Shown: positions 29,077 to 38,724 of the stretch, in pieces
Layout: each line of letters opens with the position of its first letter
Position numbering within the stretch: the first letter of the stretch is position 1
Source: Burkholderia savannae
GTDB lineage: Bacteria > Pseudomonadota > Gammaproteobacteria > Burkholderiales > Burkholderiaceae
Direction: 5' to 3'
Length of the DNA stretch: 64,000 nt
Assembly: GCF_001524445.2 (NCBI RefSeq)
Contig: NZ_CP013419.1
Coordinates: 186,001 to 250,000, forward strand
Notes under the pieces: model-generated
What the model saw: only the letters and a program-made list of their open reading frames with translations
Databases searched by the model: none
What the model was told of the DNA's origin: nothing
Program-made: the position numbers and the translations under genes

Positions 29077-29241
29077 AATAGCACTGGAATGGTGCGTTGC
29101 GTGCCCTGTGATGCGTCGTCGTCGAAATAAGGAGTAGGAATTCATGCTTCGAGCAAACTCGTTCTTTGTGCTGATTCTGCTGCTTGTGGGGTGAACCGCC
29201 CCGAGTTTTGTGGAGGCTCCAACTCTTGAGAGAATGGAGCC

Positions 29242-29568
29242 ATGAACAAGAAGCCAAGCAAGTTTTCCCCGGAAGTCCGAGAGCGCGCAGTGCGCCTGGT
29301 ACGCGAGCAGCGTAGCGAGCACCCATCGATGTGGGCGGCAGTCGAATCGATTGCGCCGATGATCGGCTGCACGCCGCAGACGCTGTTGGATTGGGTTAAG
29401 CGCAACGAGGTCGACCGTGGAGAGCGCGATGGCGTGAGTACGGCCGAGCGTGAACGCATCAAAGCCTTGGAGCGCGAGGTCAAGGAACTGCGCCGGACCA
29501 ACGAGATTCTCAAACTGGCGAGCGCGTTTTTCGCTCAGGCGGAGCTCGACCGCCGTTTCAAGTCCTGA
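29242..29568 (+). CDS. IS3-family OrfA
   Basis: 108 residues with the IS3 OrfA helix-turn-helix ([36 protein letters not shown]) and the C-terminal leucine-zipper helix ([20 protein letters not shown]). orfB lies in the -1 frame and overlaps its end, the normal arrangement for translational frameshifting in this family. Confidence 0.85.
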   Translation: MNKKPSKFSPEVRERAVRLVREQRSEHPSMWAAVESIAPMIGCTPQTLLDWVKRNEVDRGERDGVSTAERERIKALEREVKELRRTNEILKLASAFFAQAELDRRFKS

Positions 29569-30480
29569 AGGCCTTCATTGATCAGCATCGCGACACCTTC
29601 GGGGTCGAGCCGATCTGCAAGGTCTTGCGGATTGCCCCGTCGGGCTACCGACGCCATGCAGCACAACTTCGCGATCCGTCGAAACGCTGCGCCCGCGCGA
29701 AACGCGATGAGCTTTTGCAACCGGAGATCAAGCGTGTCTGGCAGGCCAACATGCAGGTCTACGGCGTGCCGAAGGTCTGGAAGCAGATGAACCGGGAAGG
29801 CATTACGGTGGCACGCTGCACGGTCGGACGGTTGATGAAGCTGCAGGGCTTGCGTGGCGCAGTTCGCGGTAAGCGTGTTCGCACGACGATTACCGATGTG
29901 ACCGCGCCGCGCCCGCTGGACCGAGTCAACCGGCAGTTCAAGGCTGACCGACCGAATCAGCTCTGGGTGTCGGATTTTACGTATGTCTCGACATGGCAAG
30001 GCTGGCTGTACGTGGCATTCGTGATCGACGTGTTCGCCCGCCGTATTGTTGGCTGGCGGGTCAGCTCGTCGATGACCACGGACTTTGTTCTGGATGCACT
30101 TGAACAAGCGCTGTACGCCCGCCAACCGAGCGAGGACTGGACCTTTGATTCATCATTCCGACAGGGGGGCTCAATACGTCAGCATTCGCTACAGCGAACG
30201 GCTGGCTGAGGCCGGCATCGAGCCCTCAGTCGGCAGCCGGGGCGACAGCTACGACAATGCGCTGGCCGAAACGATCAACGGCCTGTACAAGACGGAACTG
30301 ATTCATCGGCGCGCCCCTTGGAAAACGAGGGAATCCGTCGAACTGGCAACGCTGGAATGGGTCGCCTGGTACAACCATCATCGGCTGATGGAACCGCTCG
30401 GCTATATCCCGCCCGCTGAAGCTGAGGCAAACTACTACAGACAACTCAGAAATGCCGCTGACGTGTCCGCATTAACTTAA
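29556..30480 (+). pseudogene. IS3-family OrfB transposase, frameshifted
   Basis: The first part reads [20 protein letters not shown] through to RLVYVAF-type DDE core text with the first Asp in WVSDFTYVSTW; the frame is lost near 30,130-30,150 and recovered in the next frame as LIHHSDRGAQYVSIRYSERL (second Asp) and NALAETINGLYKTEL (Glu). A single-base indel in cgagcgaggactgg would explain it. All three catalytic residues survive in the DNA but not in one frame. Confidence 0.78.
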
Positions 30481-30639
30481 ACCAACCAGCCTCCACGATT
30501 CCCGGTGCGGTTCACACTTCCGTCGCCTCCGTATTCGTCTCGAGCGCCGTGCTGACATTCACGGCGCGTTCCTCAAACTCGGTTGCTGCCTGATCTGCTG
30601 GAATACCCTCCGGCGCGCCCAGCAGCCTTTATGAAACCG

Positions 30640-30840
30640 TCTCTTACGATGCAACGATTTGCTCAACGTCTACAGCGCTACTGGCACGGCATCCTGGCCC
30701 GCTGCCGCCGTCCGCTCTATATCAGCATCGTCGAAGGCATCAACAACACCACCAAGGTCATCAAGCGTCGAGCTTGCGGCTACCGCGACCAGGATTACTT
30801 CTTCCTCAAAATCCGTGCCGCCTTCCACGGTAATCCTTGA
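30640..30840 (+). pseudogene. ISL3-family transposase, C-terminal fragment
   Basis: The last 60 or so residues of a transposase: HGILARCRRPLYISIVEGIN, then KVIKRRACGYRDQDYFFLKI and RAAFHGNP before the stop. The motif EGINNTTKVIKRRACGYRD with YFFLKIRAAFHG is typical of ISL3-family enzymes. No 5' part or terminal repeat is left. Confidence 0.65.
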
Positions 30841-30963
30841 TGAACCATAAAAATGTGAGGGCATCAACTATCGTTGCGATGAATCTAACAAATCACAAGA
30901 TTATTGATTTGCTATACACTTCACAACGGTTCCCTCGATTTTTCGCCTTCCAACGGTCCCGAG

Positions 30964-31621
30964 TTATGCTGCGGCGTTTTGGGTCTGCTGAGCTTTGATC
31001 CAGTCTCGAAGGAACCGCTCCGGAGAAACGCAACCAAGCGACGAATGGCGACGATTGCGGTTGTAAAACTCTTCGATGTATTGGAACAGATCGGCCTTCG
31101 CGTCCTGATGCGTCCGGTAGCGCGTGGCGTGAACCCGTTCGTTCTTCAAGCTGTTGAAGAAGCCTTCCGTCGGGACGTTGTCCCAACAATTTCCCTTGCG
31201 GCTCATCGAGCAGCGCATGTCGTAGGCGGCCAGTTTGCGCTGGAACTCGTGACTCGCGTACAGGCTGCCCCGATCCGAGTGGCACCGTGCGCCGAGAGCG
31301 GGACGGCAGCGAAACCATGCCATCGTCAACACGTCCGTCACGAAAGCCGCCGTCATACGCGGCTTGGGGGACCAGCCGACTCCCTCCCGGTTCGTATGCC
31401 CCTGTTTTTTTTGATCTCAAGCTCCATCTGCTCCGGCTTGACCGGCTTCGATCCGGCGCCGCTGTGCTCGCCCGTCGCCTCAACCTTTACCCAGTTGCGA
31501 AGCGTCTGCTCAGAAATGCCCAGCTCGCGCGCCACTATGGCCATTCCCCGGCCATCCTCGACCCGCTTGCTGCGGCCCGTTCGAACTCCGCCGTGTACAC
31601 CAGTTTCGGTACCTTACACAT
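30964..31621 (-). pseudogene. IS3-family element remnant (orfA and 3' orfB)
   Basis: orfA starts at the ATG at 31621 (MCKVPKLVYTAEFERAA) and is frameshifted near 31,570 before MAIVARELGISEQTLRNWVK. It then stops at IKKNRGI, and most of orfB is deleted. The orfB tail is intact from about 31,356: FRCRPALGARCHSDRGSLYA, MSRKGNCWDNVPTEGFFNSL, then HSSLGCVSPERFLRDWI. The Asp and Glu of the DDE triad can be seen; the first Asp is gone. Confidence 0.75.
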
Positions 31622-31905
31622 GCGTGATTGCCTTCCTTTCCGTCGAGTTTATACACGACATCTTGGAAGGCGAAATTTCAGGCGACGCTCACACAGTCAC
31701 TTCCTCATTCTTGCTAGGTAGGCGAGCTTGGGGCGTACGAGGTGCGCGAAACGTGATATGTGCTTGCGAATTGAATTCCCAAAAATCAATAATTGTAAAT
31801 CAAGGTATTAGCTGACGAGAAAGTATTCCGTAACGATGATTGCAATAACTACCGCTTGCATTACTTTTAAAAATCTTTTTGTCATGAAAAATATAAGGAG
31901 TGCAG

Positions 31906-32550
31906 ATGGAAAAGATAAAAGTTGGTGTTGCTGACAGCCAGCCAGTGGTTCTTGCTGGAATTTCATCCGCCTTGAGTGGAATTAATGATATAGAATTGAT
32001 TTTTGGAAAGGATAGCGTTCGAGAGATGCTGGAGGCCATCAGAAATAATCGAATTGATGTATTGATATGCGACTTCGAATTTGAAGATGATTTTCGCATA
32101 GATGGCGCGCGTTTATTGGGGATTGTCAAGGACATTTCTCCGGGAACTAGAGTCTTGTTTTTTAGTGCGTCTTCAACTCCTGAAATCGTTTCTCGAGCTC
32201 TCAAAGCCGGTGCTGCAGGATTTGTTAGCAAATTGGGGGCGGACTTCTCTAGACTAGCCACTGGCATTCGAGATGCGTATCTTCAGAAAATCTATCTGGC
32301 CCCATCACTGGCTGGAACTGTGATTTATTCATTGATTAATCAAAGGAAAGGTGTGAATGGAGTTTCTTCTCTATCGAAATGTGAGGCTGCTGTTGCGAGA
32401 TTAATTTGCGATGGATTATCGATTGATCAAATTGCAAAGCGAATGAGTAGGAGTCCAAAGACGATTAGTAATCAAAAAAATTCTGCAAAGAGGAAGTTGG
32501 GTGCTAGAAGTGATATTGAGTTGGCGAGAATTATGAATGAATCTAAATAG
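31906..32550 (+). CDS. AT-rich LuxR-type response regulator
   Basis: 214 residues from the ATG at 31906, with a textbook ribosome-binding site (aaggag, 8 bases upstream). The receiver domain reads VGVADSQPVVLAGISSAL, with the acceptor Asp in DVLICDFEFED and the Lys in GFVSKLGA. The LuxR helix-turn-helix is SKCEAAVARLICDGLSIDQI followed by KRMSRSPKTISNQKNSAK. The layout resembles RcsB/BvgA-type regulators. Base composition is far lower in GC than the rest of the window, so it was acquired. IS remnants surround it and no kinase is nearby; its targets are unknown. Confidence 0.8.
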   Translation: MEKIKVGVADSQPVVLAGISSALSGINDIELIFGKDSVREMLEAIRNNRIDVLICDFEFEDDFRIDGARLLGIVKDISPGTRVLFFSASSTPEIVSRALKAGAAGFVSKLGADFSRLATGIRDAYLQKIYLAPSLAGTVIYSLINQRKGVNGVSSLSKCEAAVARLICDGLSIDQIAKRMSRSPKTISNQKNSAKRKLGARSDIELARIMNESK

Positions 32551-32570
32551 TGACGATCCTGACGAGCCGC

Positions 32571-32717
32571 CTAGAAGCTCCAACGCAATGAGTTTTGAAG
32601 CTGTCGCCGGCAGATGATACAGGCCGCGATTTTCATGAGCGCCTCGTGCATGGTCGCGAGGCGTTCGAACCGAATGCGCAGGTGTCTGAAGTTGTGCAGC
32701 CATGCGAAGACTGTCGC
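32571..32717 (-). pseudogene. IS5-family transposase, C-terminal fragment
   Basis: The minus strand reads TVFAWLHNFRHLRIRFERLA, then MHEALMKIAACIICRRQLQN and a stop at 32571. This is the usual end of IS5-family (IS1031/IS427-like) transposases. Nothing further 5' is recognisable. Confidence 0.65.
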
Positions 32718-32872
32718 CGGGTCGACATCGTTAGTTTGAGGCAGGTCCATTGCAATACCCTAGAAAATGCAAAATGCCGATGCTAGTCGATTGCGTTGCG
32801 GATTTCGGTGATGGTGATCAGGCGTTTCGGCGAACGTGATCAGTTTGGAAGGTGGTGTTGCGCGGTCAATGG

Positions 32873-33289
32873 TGAACCGCTCCGGGTTTGTCGGAGACTG
32901 CCGAGTTTGGCGCTACGCCGCGCGAGCGGACAGCGCCAGATTCCGATTGTAAGCTCCCTCCGCTTCTGCCGGCGACACGTACCCGAGCGGGCCGAGCAGC
33001 CGATGGTGGTTGTACCAGTGCACCCATTCGAGCGTCGCGAGCTCAACGTCCTGCAGCGTACGCCATGCCCGCCGATGCACCACCTCAGCCTTGTATAGCC
33101 CGTTGATGGTCTCGGCCAACGCATTGTCGTACGAATTGCCGACGCTGCCCGCAGATGGTTGCACCCCAGCGTCCAGCAAACGTTCGGTGTACCGAATGCT
33201 CAGATATTGGGCCCCGTGGTCGCTATGATGAATCAGTCCGGGTGCCGGCTGGCGTTCATGCAACGCCTGATTGAGTCGTCGCGCCAGGC
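32873..33289 (-). pseudogene. IS3-family element remnant, 3' end
   Basis: The outer terminal repeat begins at 32873 (TGAACCGCTCCGGGTTTGTC). The orfB tail on the minus strand reads LIHHSDHGAQYLSIRYTERL, then DNALAETINGLYKAEVVHRR and LATLEWVHWYNHHRLLGPL. It is closely related to the element at 29,192-30,514 but not the same copy. It is cut at 33,289/33,290 by the next IS. Confidence 0.75.
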
Positions 33290-33350
33290 AGAGGTGGCCT
33301 CACTCGTTCGGACAGTTTTCTGAGATTTTTAAGTGGAACGTCCGAGGCAA

Positions 33351-34181
33351 TCATGCTGCCGATTTGATCGCAGGCAGCGTCGCGAAGTATGCCTCATCCG
33401 GCGTCCGATCCGCCAGGCTCGAATGGGGCCGTTTTCGGTTGTACAGCTCGATGTAGTCGCCGATGGAGCGCCGGGCATGGCTGACCGACTCGTAAGCTCG
33501 CAGGTAAACCTCTTCGTACTTGACGCTGCGCCACACGCGTTCGACGAACACGTTGTCGCGCCAGGCCCCTTTACCGTCCATCGACAGCCGCACGCCTCGA
33601 CCCAGTACGGCCTCGGTGAACGCGCCCGCCGTGAACTGGCTGCCCTGATCGGTGTTCACAATGTCCGGCAGCCCGTAGCGCGCGAACGCTTCCTCGAGCG
33701 CCTCGACGGCGTGCACTGCTTCCAGCGTGATCGCCACCCGGTGCGAGAGCACCTTGCGACTTGACCAATCCACTACTGCCGTCAGGTACACGAAGCCTCG
33801 CGCCATCGGAATGTATGTCGTGTCCAGTGCCCACGCCTGATTGGCCCGGGCGATTTTCATGCCGCGCAGCAGGTACGGCCAGATCTTGTGCTGCGCATTG
33901 CGTCGGCTCGTGTTCGGCTTGCAGTACAGCGCTTCCACGCCCATGCGTTTCATCAGCGTGCGCACGCGGCGGCGGCCGACCTCATAGCCTTCCCGGCGCA
34001 ACAGACGCGCCAGCATCCGCGCTCCGGCAAACGGAAACTCCATGTGCAGTTCGTCGATCCGCCGCATCAGCAACTGGTCCGCCTCGCTCACTGGCTGCGC
34101 CCGGTAATACGCGCTCGATCTCGCGATGCCAACCAGTCGCGTCTGTCGCGAAACCGGCAGCGCATGCGTACGGTCAATCAT
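33351..34181 (-). CDS. IS3-family transposase OrfB
   Basis: 276 residues from the ATG at 34181 ([19 protein letters not shown]). It has the HTH_21 segment ([19 protein letters not shown]) and an rve DDE domain with Asp in [13 protein letters not shown], Asp in [14 protein letters not shown] and Glu in [19 protein letters not shown]. The C-terminus [17 protein letters not shown] is standard. The frame runs on upstream through orfA out of frame, as expected for frameshift-made OrfAB. Confidence 0.88.
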   Translation of the reverse strand: MIDRTHALPVSRQTRLVGIARSSAYYRAQPVSEADQLLMRRIDELHMEFPFAGARMLARLLRREGYEVGRRRVRTLMKRMGVEALYCKPNTSRRNAQHKIWPYLLRGMKIARANQAWALDTTYIPMARGFVYLTAVVDWSSRKVLSHRVAITLEAVHAVEALEEAFARYGLPDIVNTDQGSQFTAGAFTEAVLGRGVRLSMDGKGAWRDNVFVERVWRSVKYEEVYLRAYESVSHARRSIGDYIELYNRKRPHSSLADRTPDEAYFATLPAIKSAA

Positions 34182-34486
34182 CGCTTTGCGCTCAGCAGTC
34201 CGGCTTTGCCGAGCGCTCCTGACAAAAAATCGTTCTCCAGCGTCAACTGTCCGATTTTCGCGTGCAGCGTTTTCACGTCCACCGGCGGCTCGTTCGACGG
34301 TGGAGCGGCCGCGCCGAACACATCCGCCGCACGCTCCTGCAGTTGCCGCTTCCACTCCGTGATCTGGTTCGGGTGCACATCGAACTGCTGCGCCAGTTCG
34401 GCCAGCGTGCGCTCGCCCTTGACCGCCGCCAGGGCCACTTTCGCTTTGAACGCCGCTGAGTGCGTCCGTCGGGTTCTCTTCGTCAT
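34178..34486 (-). CDS. IS3-family OrfA
   Basis: 102 residues from the ATG at 34486, preceded by aaaggaaccggaaag. It has the helix-turn-helix [20 protein letters not shown], then [12 protein letters not shown], and a C-terminal zipper ([20 protein letters not shown]). It overlaps orfB by four bases. Confidence 0.88.
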   Translation of the reverse strand: MTKRTRRTHSAAFKAKVALAAVKGERTLAELAQQFDVHPNQITEWKRQLQERAADVFGAAAPPSNEPPVDVKTLHAKIGQLTLENDFLSGALGKAGLLSAKR

Positions 34487-34622
34487 CTTTCCGGTTCCTT
34501 TGCCTGCATTATCGCTGGCTCAGGCCCCGGGCATTCCACTTACCCGACTGTCCGAATTTGCGCGGCCACCTCTAGCGATCATCCCAGCACGCAGCCGGCG
34601 CCCGCGGGACAAGGAGTAGGTT

Positions 34623-36704
34623 TCACATTGCACCTTGTCCGGTAGTTGGAGCGGCGATGAAGGTTGCTTGTGTTGCTTTGCGTCCACCCGCGCCTCTTAC
34701 GAGCAGGACATTCCCCGGAGGTTCGTACAGACAGCGGTGATCATGCCCGTAAACCTGCCGCCGTAGAAGTCCTTGGCGACCCCATTGATGGATGGTGGTC
34801 TGGCTCACTTTGAACTGCGCGGCGAGCTCGGCGCCGGTAAGCAGACCGCGCGAGCGCAGTCGCTCAAATCGGCTCGGCAATCCATAGGTGGTCCGCACCA
34901 GCGCAACCTTCCTGGCGGTAAATGCTTGCTGCTGCCAGTTTGTATATCCAAGTTCATTGAGTCGCGTGGCGACCTGCTGATCGGTACACGTTTCGAGAAG
35001 CTCATCGATAACCGTCACGACGGCCGGTAGTGTCTTGCGTACAAGTGCCATCGGCCTGGGATTGTCGACCGCCAGTGAAGTCGTCCGGCCACCCCGGAAA
35101 CGCACGTGGATCGAGACCTTCTCTGACTTCACAAGAGTGACGTCTTCGATAAGCAGTCCGAGCATTCGCTTGCGCTCGATGGATTCGACGCGCCTATCGT
35201 TCCAGACGGCGGCGAAGTCATCTGCAAGAGCGCGGATACGCGCACGAGCCTCATCTCCAAGCAGATCCTGGTCTGACCGGCGTTGGCGATCGTGTTCCTG
35301 CTGCAGCACGTCAAGTCGACGTAGGCGATCGTTCCAATCGGCTTCCAGCGCATCGGCAACCATCCGGTTCGCTGGATCGACATTCATGTAGCGACGGCGG
35401 GCGAGTTCGGCTTCGTATCGTGCGCGTTCCAGTTGCTTCAGACGCATGGAATCGGCCTGCTCAATACGTCCGGCGATCTCGTCCTCGACTGCGAGCGCCA
35501 CTTCGATGGTTGCCGGCCCAACTGTCTCCAGGAGCAACGCACTGATTGCATCATCGATCGCACGCCCACGTATCGACTGGCATGGTTTGCCCGCATCGTG
35601 AGCAGCGACGTCGTGACATACGTAGTACGGCTCCATCCTGTCGCTTACCTTCTGATAGCGCACACGCATGCGATTGCCGCAAATACCGCAGATGACGCGC
35701 CCCTGCAGCAGTCCGTCCCCTTCGCGAGGGACCGTACCTCGCACGAGCGAACCGAAGCCATTCGCGCTTTGCCTAAGCGTCACCTGATTGCGCTCGAATT
35801 CGTCCCAGTCAATGTAACCGATGTGGGCGTCTCGTATGAGAACCTGCCAGTCGGATTGCGCGACCTTGAGTTGCGTGCTCGTCAAGTCGGCTTTGCGTCC
35901 AATTCTCGTCCGACCGTACACAAAGGCACCGGCATATCGGGGATTGTGGAGGATCTGTAGAACACGCGATGTGTTCAGTGCGCCCCAGTGCACTTCGCCT
36001 TTGCCGATGCCGCGGCGGATCCGGCGCGGGAAGGACCAGCCTTCGCGACGGAAGCGGCGTACCACCATGCTTGCCGAGTGCGTTTGCCGGTAGGTATCGA
36101 ACAGCAGTCGCAGGCTCGCGTGGATTTGCTGGTCGGGGTCGAGCACAACCGATCCGTTTGGATGGTAGACCAGCCCGACGGGAAGTGGCAGTTCGAGTTC
36201 GCCACGTCGCGCCTTGTTGCGCATCCCACCCTGCAACCGCGCGTTCAGCACGTGCAGCTCCGCCTCGCTCATGGTTCCCTTCAGGCCGAGCAGCAGGCGG
36301 TCGTTGAAGTAAGCCGGATCATAGACCCCGTCTTCGTCCAGAATCAGGGTGTGGGTCAGTGCCGCAAGTTCGATGAGCCGATGCCAATCGGCGTTGTTGC
36401 GCGCCAGACGAGATACCTCAAGTCCGAGTACGATGCCGGCGTGGCCTATGGCGACCTCCGAAACCAGTTGCTGGAACCCGTCCCGGTGTTCTGCGCTTGC
36501 ACCGGACAGCCCAAGATCGGTGTCGATAACGTGGATGCGTTCGATGGGCCAGCCCAGTGACACGGCGCGCTCACGCAAAGCATACTGGCGCTTCGTACTC
36601 TCGGTGTTCTCAAAGACCTGGCGTAGTGAAGATTGCCGCACATAGAGGAAGGCATCACGGCGCAAGTGGTCGTGCGTAACCTTCTGATACCGTTCAGTAG
36701 ACAT
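34623..36704 (-). CDS. Large serine recombinase (y4bA-like)
   Basis: 693 residues from the ATG at 36704. The N-terminal resolvase domain has the nucleophile region FLYVRQSSLRQV (Ser25 or Ser26), then GLEVSRLARNNADWHRLIEL. A recombinase domain and a zinc ribbon follow (VICGICGNRMRV, and YYVCHD paired with a later Cys), then a coiled coil at about residues 430-490. A C-terminal helix-turn-helix (LLTGAELAAQFKVSQTTIHQ) is unusual for phage integrases and typical of the y4bA-type transposon recombinase of rhizobia. Together with the three small genes upstream it forms a four-gene mobile unit. The gene is open throughout. Confidence 0.82.
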   Translation of the reverse strand: MSTERYQKVTHDHLRRDAFLYVRQSSLRQVFENTESTKRQYALRERAVSLGWPIERIHVIDTDLGLSGASAEHRDGFQQLVSEVAIGHAGIVLGLEVSRLARNNADWHRLIELAALTHTLILDEDGVYDPAYFNDRLLLGLKGTMSEAELHVLNARLQGGMRNKARRGELELPLPVGLVYHPNGSVVLDPDQQIHASLRLLFDTYRQTHSASMVVRRFRREGWSFPRRIRRGIGKGEVHWGALNTSRVLQILHNPRYAGAFVYGRTRIGRKADLTSTQLKVAQSDWQVLIRDAHIGYIDWDEFERNQVTLRQSANGFGSLVRGTVPREGDGLLQGRVICGICGNRMRVRYQKVSDRMEPYYVCHDVAAHDAGKPCQSIRGRAIDDAISALLLETVGPATIEVALAVEDEIAGRIEQADSMRLKQLERARYEAELARRRYMNVDPANRMVADALEADWNDRLRRLDVLQQEHDRQRRSDQDLLGDEARARIRALADDFAAVWNDRRVESIERKRMLGLLIEDVTLVKSEKVSIHVRFRGGRTTSLAVDNPRPMALVRKTLPAVVTVIDELLETCTDQQVATRLNELGYTNWQQQAFTARKVALVRTTYGLPSRFERLRSRGLLTGAELAAQFKVSQTTIHQWGRQGLLRRQVYGHDHRCLYEPPGNVLLVRGAGGRKATQATFIAAPTTGQGAM

Positions 36705-36998
36705 GGGCGAGCTCCGAATGGGTCCGTAGAACGAGGTTGGCCAGCAAACGCACAAACTCGTCGCCAGCCGGAAAGGCGTCCATACGCTGCGCCTGGTGAC
36801 GCGAGGTAGCGTCTATGGCCGCCGTTGACTTCACGAGTACAGGAAGTCCATGCAGCATCCCGTGATAGCGCAGCGCTGCGGCGCCCTCGGCGCGCGGGGT
36901 GCCGTCGATCACCGCATCGCGTAGGGCCTCGTAAGCGGCGGTCAAGGCTTGCGCGAAGGGGACGGCGGCAACGGTTGGCTCTACGGTTTTTTTTTGCG
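36694..36998 (-). CDS. Small ORF, probable frameshift extension of the HTH protein
   Basis: About 100 codons in the -1 frame relative to the upstream helix-turn-helix gene: TVEPTVAAVPFAQALTAAYE, then a Gly/Ala-rich helical stretch ending LRTHSELAHVY. It has no good start of its own. It begins at a run of nine A residues and overlaps the recombinase start by 11 bases. Either it is made as a frameshift fusion with the gene above, or it starts at an internal GTG/TTG. Domain not recognised; the position matches the small gene before y4bA in rhizobial elements. Confidence 0.55.
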
Positions 36999-37433
36999 CG
37001 CGATTGCGCGTTCGATGCTGCGGGGGTGGACAGAGATGCCGAGCTCGGATTCCAGTTGCTCGGCTAGCGCCCGGGCGTGAATCGCGCCATCGCCTTCGAG
37101 ATGTCGTTCGACGAACGCCATCGCCTCGAAATTGAGCTTGTGCGCTCCCTTGGGCCCACGCTGCTTCGGAGCGAGTCCTGCCAAGCCATCGCGAGCAAAC
37201 GCGGCCTCGGCCTGATAGAAGGTTGGCCGTGACATGCCGAACAGGGCCGCAGCATCGGCCTTCGATGCGCCGTCGACGCTGACATGGCGCAGCATCTCGT
37301 ACTTGACTTGAATCAAGTCGCGGGCGTCGAAAAAATCGCTCGACTGGAACCAGGAAGCCTGCACCCTCTCGGGATGGGGATTCAGTACCCCGAGGCGCCT
37401 GAGACGTTCCAGCTTTGGATCGGGCTTGGTCAA
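36981..37433 (-). CDS. Helix-turn-helix protein of the serine-recombinase element
   Basis: About 150 residues. The helix-turn-helix reads KYEMLRHVSVDGASKADAAA then LFGMSRPTFYQAEAAFARDG, followed by PKQRGPKGAHKLNFEAMAFV, and the C-terminus ISVHPRSIERAIARKKKP is cut by a stop after nine A residues. The start is uncertain: TTG at 37433 is the first plausible codon after the promoter. It resembles the IS630/ISXO2-type winged-helix N-domain used by transposase regulators. It lies between a DUF5372-like gene and the recombinase. Confidence 0.62.
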   Translation of the reverse strand: MTKPDPKLERLRRLGVLNPHPERVQASWFQSSDFFDARDLIQVKYEMLRHVSVDGASKADAAALFGMSRPTFYQAEAAFARDGLAGLAPKQRGPKGAHKLNFEAMAFVERHLEGDGAIHARALAEQLESELGISVHPRSIERAIARKKKP

Positions 37434-37440
37434 GATCGCT

Positions 37441-37493
37441 GCACCGGTGCAAAGTGTGTAATCTAAAATATGCCGCACACACGTCAATGTCAA
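37441..37493 (-). promoter_or_regulatory. Sigma-70-like promoter with palindrome GCACCGGTGC
   Basis: On the minus strand TTGACA (37493-37488) is followed after exactly 17 bases by TATTTT (37470-37465). The perfect palindrome GCACCGGTGC at 37441-37450 lies where an initiating polymerase would contact it, so it may be an operator. It would drive the helix-turn-helix gene and the recombinase. Confidence 0.5.
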
Positions 37494-37609
37494 GGTCGGC
37501 GCGCAATCGAATGCGCCGGCCAAATCGCGATATTGTGGGTATATTGCTACGCACGTCGCGCTCACGCGAATCTGATGCGGCGTAATTTAACTTACATTGG
37601 CGGCGTAAT

Positions 37610-37875
37610 TTACTTGACACGCCCCAGGACCTCCGGCCTCAGGTCGTCGATTAGCGCGCGCAGCCTCCGAAGGTCGTCGACACGAAAGGCGGAGCGCCCC
37701 GCCGCAGCCTGCGCGAACGCGTCCGGCTCATCCACGTTCGTCCATGAGGCCAGTATCGATACCAGCTGGCCATGTTCGTCGTAGAACATGACGCGGTCCT
37801 CTCCCCAGTTGATGCGCCGGGTAGCCAGCTGGATTCGTGTACCGCGTCGCGGGTGAAAGGGATGGGTGATCTCGA
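37610..37875 (-). pseudogene. DUF5372 (Y4bD/Y4pK-like) gene, start lost
   Basis: The minus-strand frame reads [20 protein letters not shown], then RINWGEDRVMFYDEHGQLVS and RSAFRVDDLRRLRALIDDL before a TAA at 37610. The HPFHP...R..NWGEDRV.F.DE.G pattern is the DUF5372/Y4bD family, found beside y4bA-type recombinases. No start codon is seen; homology ends at the junction with the IS21 remnant, so the 5' end appears removed. Confidence 0.6.
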
Positions 37876-37914
37876 CCGTTACGGCCGTGCAACCGTCGTC
37901 ACGACAAGCAGTTG

Positions 37915-38709
37915 CTGACTTACGATAAGGCGAAGGTCGAGCAATCGGTGCTCCTCGTTCAGCGCTGGATTCTGGCGCGGCTGCGCCACCAGCGCCTGTT
38001 CAGCCTCGATGAAGCGAACCGCGCGATCGCCACACTGCTCGTCGGTTTGAACAACAAGCCGTTCAAGAAGCTGCCCGGCTGTCGCCGCAGTGCCTTCGAG
38101 GAACTCGATCGCCCGGCGTTGCGGCCGCTGCCCGAGCGGCCGTATCAGTTCGCCCAGTGGAAGCTCGCGCGCGTCGGGATCGACTACCACGTCGAAGTCG
38201 TCGAGCACTTCTACTCCGTGCCGTACCGCTACGCGCGCGAACAGGTCGACGTGCGCTACACCAGGACCAGCGTCGAGATCTTCCATCGCGGCCAGCGCAT
38301 TGCCGCGCATGCCCGCAGTGAGCGGCGCGGCCATCACAGCACGATCGCCGCGCACATGCCGCCGAATCACCGGGTGGCCACCACCGAGTGGAACCCGCAA
38401 CGCCTGCTCAAATGGGCAGCCAGTATCGGTCCGCACACCGCCGCCGTCGTCGAGCACCTGCTCAGTGGCCGCCAACACCCGGAGCAAGCCTACCGCGCCT
38501 GCCTGGGTGTGCTGCGGCTGGGCAAGGACTACGGGGCCACGCGGCTGGAGGCCGCCTGCAGCCGCGCCATCGATCTGAAAGCGTCGAACTACCGCTTCAT
38601 TGCGTCGACGCTGAAGAACGGTCTGGAAAGCAAGGCCGAGACGGCCGCCGCCCAGGCCGAGTTGCCGCTCGTGCACGCGAACGTGCGCGGACCATCCTAC
38701 TACCACTGA
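37915..38709 (+). pseudogene. istA: IS21 transposase IstA, C-terminal fragment
   Basis: 264 residues beginning within the integrase core at [20 protein letters not shown]. Then come [40 protein letters not shown] and the usual C-terminus ([12 protein letters not shown]). The helix-turn-helix and both catalytic Asp residues are missing. Confidence 0.8.
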
Positions 38710-38724
38710 CTGGAGATCGTCATC

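Larger units (their letters stand above)
29192..30514 (+). mobile_element. IS3-family element, complete ends, defective orfB
   Basis: Terminal inverted repeats are TGAACCGCCCCGAGTTTTGT at 29192 and, on the other strand, TGAACCGCACCGGGAATCGT starting at 30514; about two thirds of positions match over 30 bases. It contains orfA and a frameshifted orfB. No short target duplication is visible at the ends (ggg against cac), so the flanks may have recombined since insertion. Confidence 0.8.
33290..34573 (-). mobile_element. IS3-family element, apparently complete
   Basis: The ends are AGAGGTGGCCTCACTCGTTC at 33290 and, on the other strand, AGAGGTGGCCGCGCAAATTC from 34573; both continue with GGACAG. 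orfA and orfB are both open and overlap by four bases. This is the only IS3 copy in the window with no visible defect, so it could still be active. It interrupts another IS3 remnant on its left. Confidence 0.8.

Noticed and set aside
36694..37620. 308-codon minus-strand ORF read as one protein
   Set aside because: Its upper two thirds is an out-of-frame reading of the helix-turn-helix gene; only the last ~100 codons look real.
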